Shown in pieces: positions 5,439 through 6,625 of a stretch of 6,625 nt of DNA. The first letter of the stretch is position 1. The number at the start of each line of letters is the position of its first letter. The notes beneath the pieces were generated by a model. That model made no database searches, was not told the origin of the DNA, and worked only from the letters and a program-made list of their open reading frames with translations. Position numbers and translations under genes: made by a program. The DNA lies in NCBI GenBank assembly GCA_031259905.1, contig JAIRKS010000097.1, forward strand, positions 1 through 6,625, read 5' to 3'. The stretch comes from Odoribacteraceae bacterium. GTDB lineage: Bacteria; Bacteroidota; Bacteroidia; Bacteroidales; Marinifilaceae.

Positions 5439-6625
5439 TTACATTTTCACGATTCCCGCCCGGCGGCGGGAATAATCTTGTAGCTGGTCGTCCCCGATCT
5501 TCCCGGTGCTAAAATAGCGGGCGGCGGGGTGGGTGATCAACATGCCGCAGATGCTGGTCGCGGGGAACATCGAGTAATTGTCGGTCAGGGTAACGCCGAC
5601 GTTTCGCGTCGCGTCGAGCAGCTCGAAGACGTCGCGCTTCAGCGAGTGATCCGGGCAGGTAGGATACCCGAAAGCCGGTCGTATCACGTGATACCCCCCG
5701 TCTACGCTCGTTTGCATCCATTCCGCGAATGCCTCCGCGAGACGGGCAAGGAGACTCTCCCGGAGCAGCTGCTCGAAATCGCGACCGTCGCCCCGCGGGT
5801 ACTTGTCCGCGACCTTCAGGCAGAAAAGCCCGACGGTACTCGTGCCCTCGCCGCACGGGGCGACGAAGTCGGCGAGGGAGAGAAACTGGCTTCCCTCCTC
5901 CTGCTGGCGGAGCATCGGCAGGCGATGCTTCCCTTCGAGCACGATATCGTCGTTCTCGGCGTACGCGTCGAAGAACCGCGCCGCGACGGCGGCGTCAAAC
6001 TCTTGCCCGGCGATGATCTCCCCGAGGTGCTCGACGGCACTCTCGTGGACGCGCGCGGCCTCCTCGTTGACGTGGACGATCCCCGGGTACTTCCCCTTGA
6101 ACCCCCAGAAGTGGAAGAAAGGCGTCCAGTCGATCCTCCCGACAAAATGACCGATATCCACCCGCGTCCCCAGCAGGTCGTGCTCGCCGAAACCGGGCGC
6201 GGCGAAAGAGGAGGGATCATGCCGCGTCGCCCGTCGCCGGGCCTCTTCCAGCGCGACGAGCCGCGTGTTTCTCGCCCGGTGCGCTTCCCTCAACTGCTCT
6301 TGCCGCTCCTTGATCTCCAGGATATACGCCTCGCGGTCATTCAGCAGGCGCTTGACGACGCCCACCGTGCGCGAGGCGTCCCCCCCGTCGACCACGCAGT
6401 AATCGTAAAGCGGGGCGAGCTTCACGGCCGTGTGGACGGCGGAGGTCGTGGCCCCGCCGACGATCAGCGGGACGCGCAACCCCTCCTCCTGCATCAGGCG
6501 GCAGAGCTGCTCCATCTCCCCGAGGGAGGGGGTGATCAGCCCGCTCACGCCGACGAGGTCGGCCTTCTCCCGCTTGACCGCGTCGACGATCAGCTGGCGG
6601 TCGATCATCACGCCGAGGTCGATCA
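5439..6625 (-). CDS. metH: Cobalamin-dependent methionine synthase, C-terminal part
   Basis: The enzyme transfers the methyl group of 5-methyl-tetrahydrofolate to homocysteine through a cobalamin cofactor. About 394 residues lie in the window and the frame runs off the right edge; the GTG at 6611 is internal, because the codons before it read I-D-L-G, part of the MetH IDLGVM motif. In order come the rest of the B12-binding Rossmann domain, with SGLITPS (in-window residues 27-33) and GGATTS (56-61), a linker, and then the AdoMet-binding reactivation domain. That domain shows DWTPFFHFWGFKGKYPG, RPAFGYPTCPDH (315-326, with the Arg/Gly/Tyr that bind AdoMet), YSMFPATSICG and the closing DYSRRR. 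The cobalt-binding DxHxxG motif should lie about 25 residues beyond the edge. All domain landmarks that should be visible are present, so this looks functional. It is followed by metF after 12 bases. Confidence 0.97.
   Translation of the reverse strand, partial: IDLGVMIDRQLIVDAVKREKADLVGVSGLITPSLGEMEQLCRLMQEEGLRVPLIVGGATTSAVHTAVKLAPLYDYCVVDGGDASRTVGVVKRLLNDREAYILEIKERQEQLREAHRARNTRLVALEEARRRATRHDPSSFAAPGFGEHDLLGTRVDIGHFVGRIDWTPFFHFWGFKGKYPGIVHVNEEAARVHESAVEHLGEIIAGQEFDAAVAARFFDAYAENDDIVLEGKHRLPMLRQQEEGSQFLSLADFVAPCGEGTSTVGLFCLKVADKYPRGDGRDFEQLLRESLLARLAEAFAEWMQTSVDGGYHVIRPAFGYPTCPDHSLKRDVFELLDATRNVGVTLTDNYSMFPATSICGMLITHPAARYFSTGKIGDDQLQDYSRRRAGIVKM

Noticed and set aside
4836..5483. Long + strand frame of 215 codons opposite metF
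   Set aside because: It lies antisense to clearly identified metF and runs past its start. Stop-free antisense frames are expected in GC-rich coding DNA, and the translation resembles no family and has low-complexity Asp/Gly/Ala/Val content.
6609..6611. GTG as the start of a shorter metH
   Set aside because: The frame stays open to the window edge and the preceding codons belong to the conserved IDLGVM motif of MetH, so this is an internal valine codon of a gene cut by the window.

Overview
The window most likely comes from a Bacteroidota chromosome, probably order Bacteroidales. The evidence is a BF3164-type 6-bladed beta-propeller lipoprotein, several short lipoproteins with Bacteroidota-style signal sequences, A-rich leaders in place of Shine-Dalgarno sites, one good match to the Bacteroides -7 promoter box (TAnnTTTG), and metH/metF homologues of the Bacteroidota type. 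I cannot name the genus from the sequence alone.

Left part, + strand (1-2007): the 3' end of an unrecognised Cys-rich gene, then a two-gene unit of a beta-propeller lipoprotein and a membrane-anchored thioredoxin-like protein with a CDEC motif, joined by a 4-base ATGA overlap. This part is AT-rich (about 33-50% GC on sample lines counted by eye). It looks like an envelope module of accessory character.

Middle (2008-2289): a convergent intergenic region with no convincing gene. It holds a long-loop inverted repeat (2057-2129) and a strong stem-loop (2168-2200) whose T-rich tail lies on the minus strand, so it probably terminates the minus-strand genes.

Right part, minus strand (6625 down to 2290): metH (3' two-fifths or less, cut by the window edge), metF 12 bases downstream, then two related lipoproteins with YD-like repeats and a secreted SagB/ThcOx-type nitroreductase-fold protein. 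This part is GC-rich (about 60-70% on sample lines). MetF makes 5-methyl-tetrahydrofolate, and MetH uses it to methylate homocysteine to methionine, so this pair is housekeeping one-carbon metabolism. The three genes behind metF form a tight unit (gaps of 3 and 11 bases) with their own likely promoter just after metF. All three products carry export signals, so they look like an uncharacterised envelope cassette rather than part of methionine synthesis. It is the best candidate here for something undescribed.
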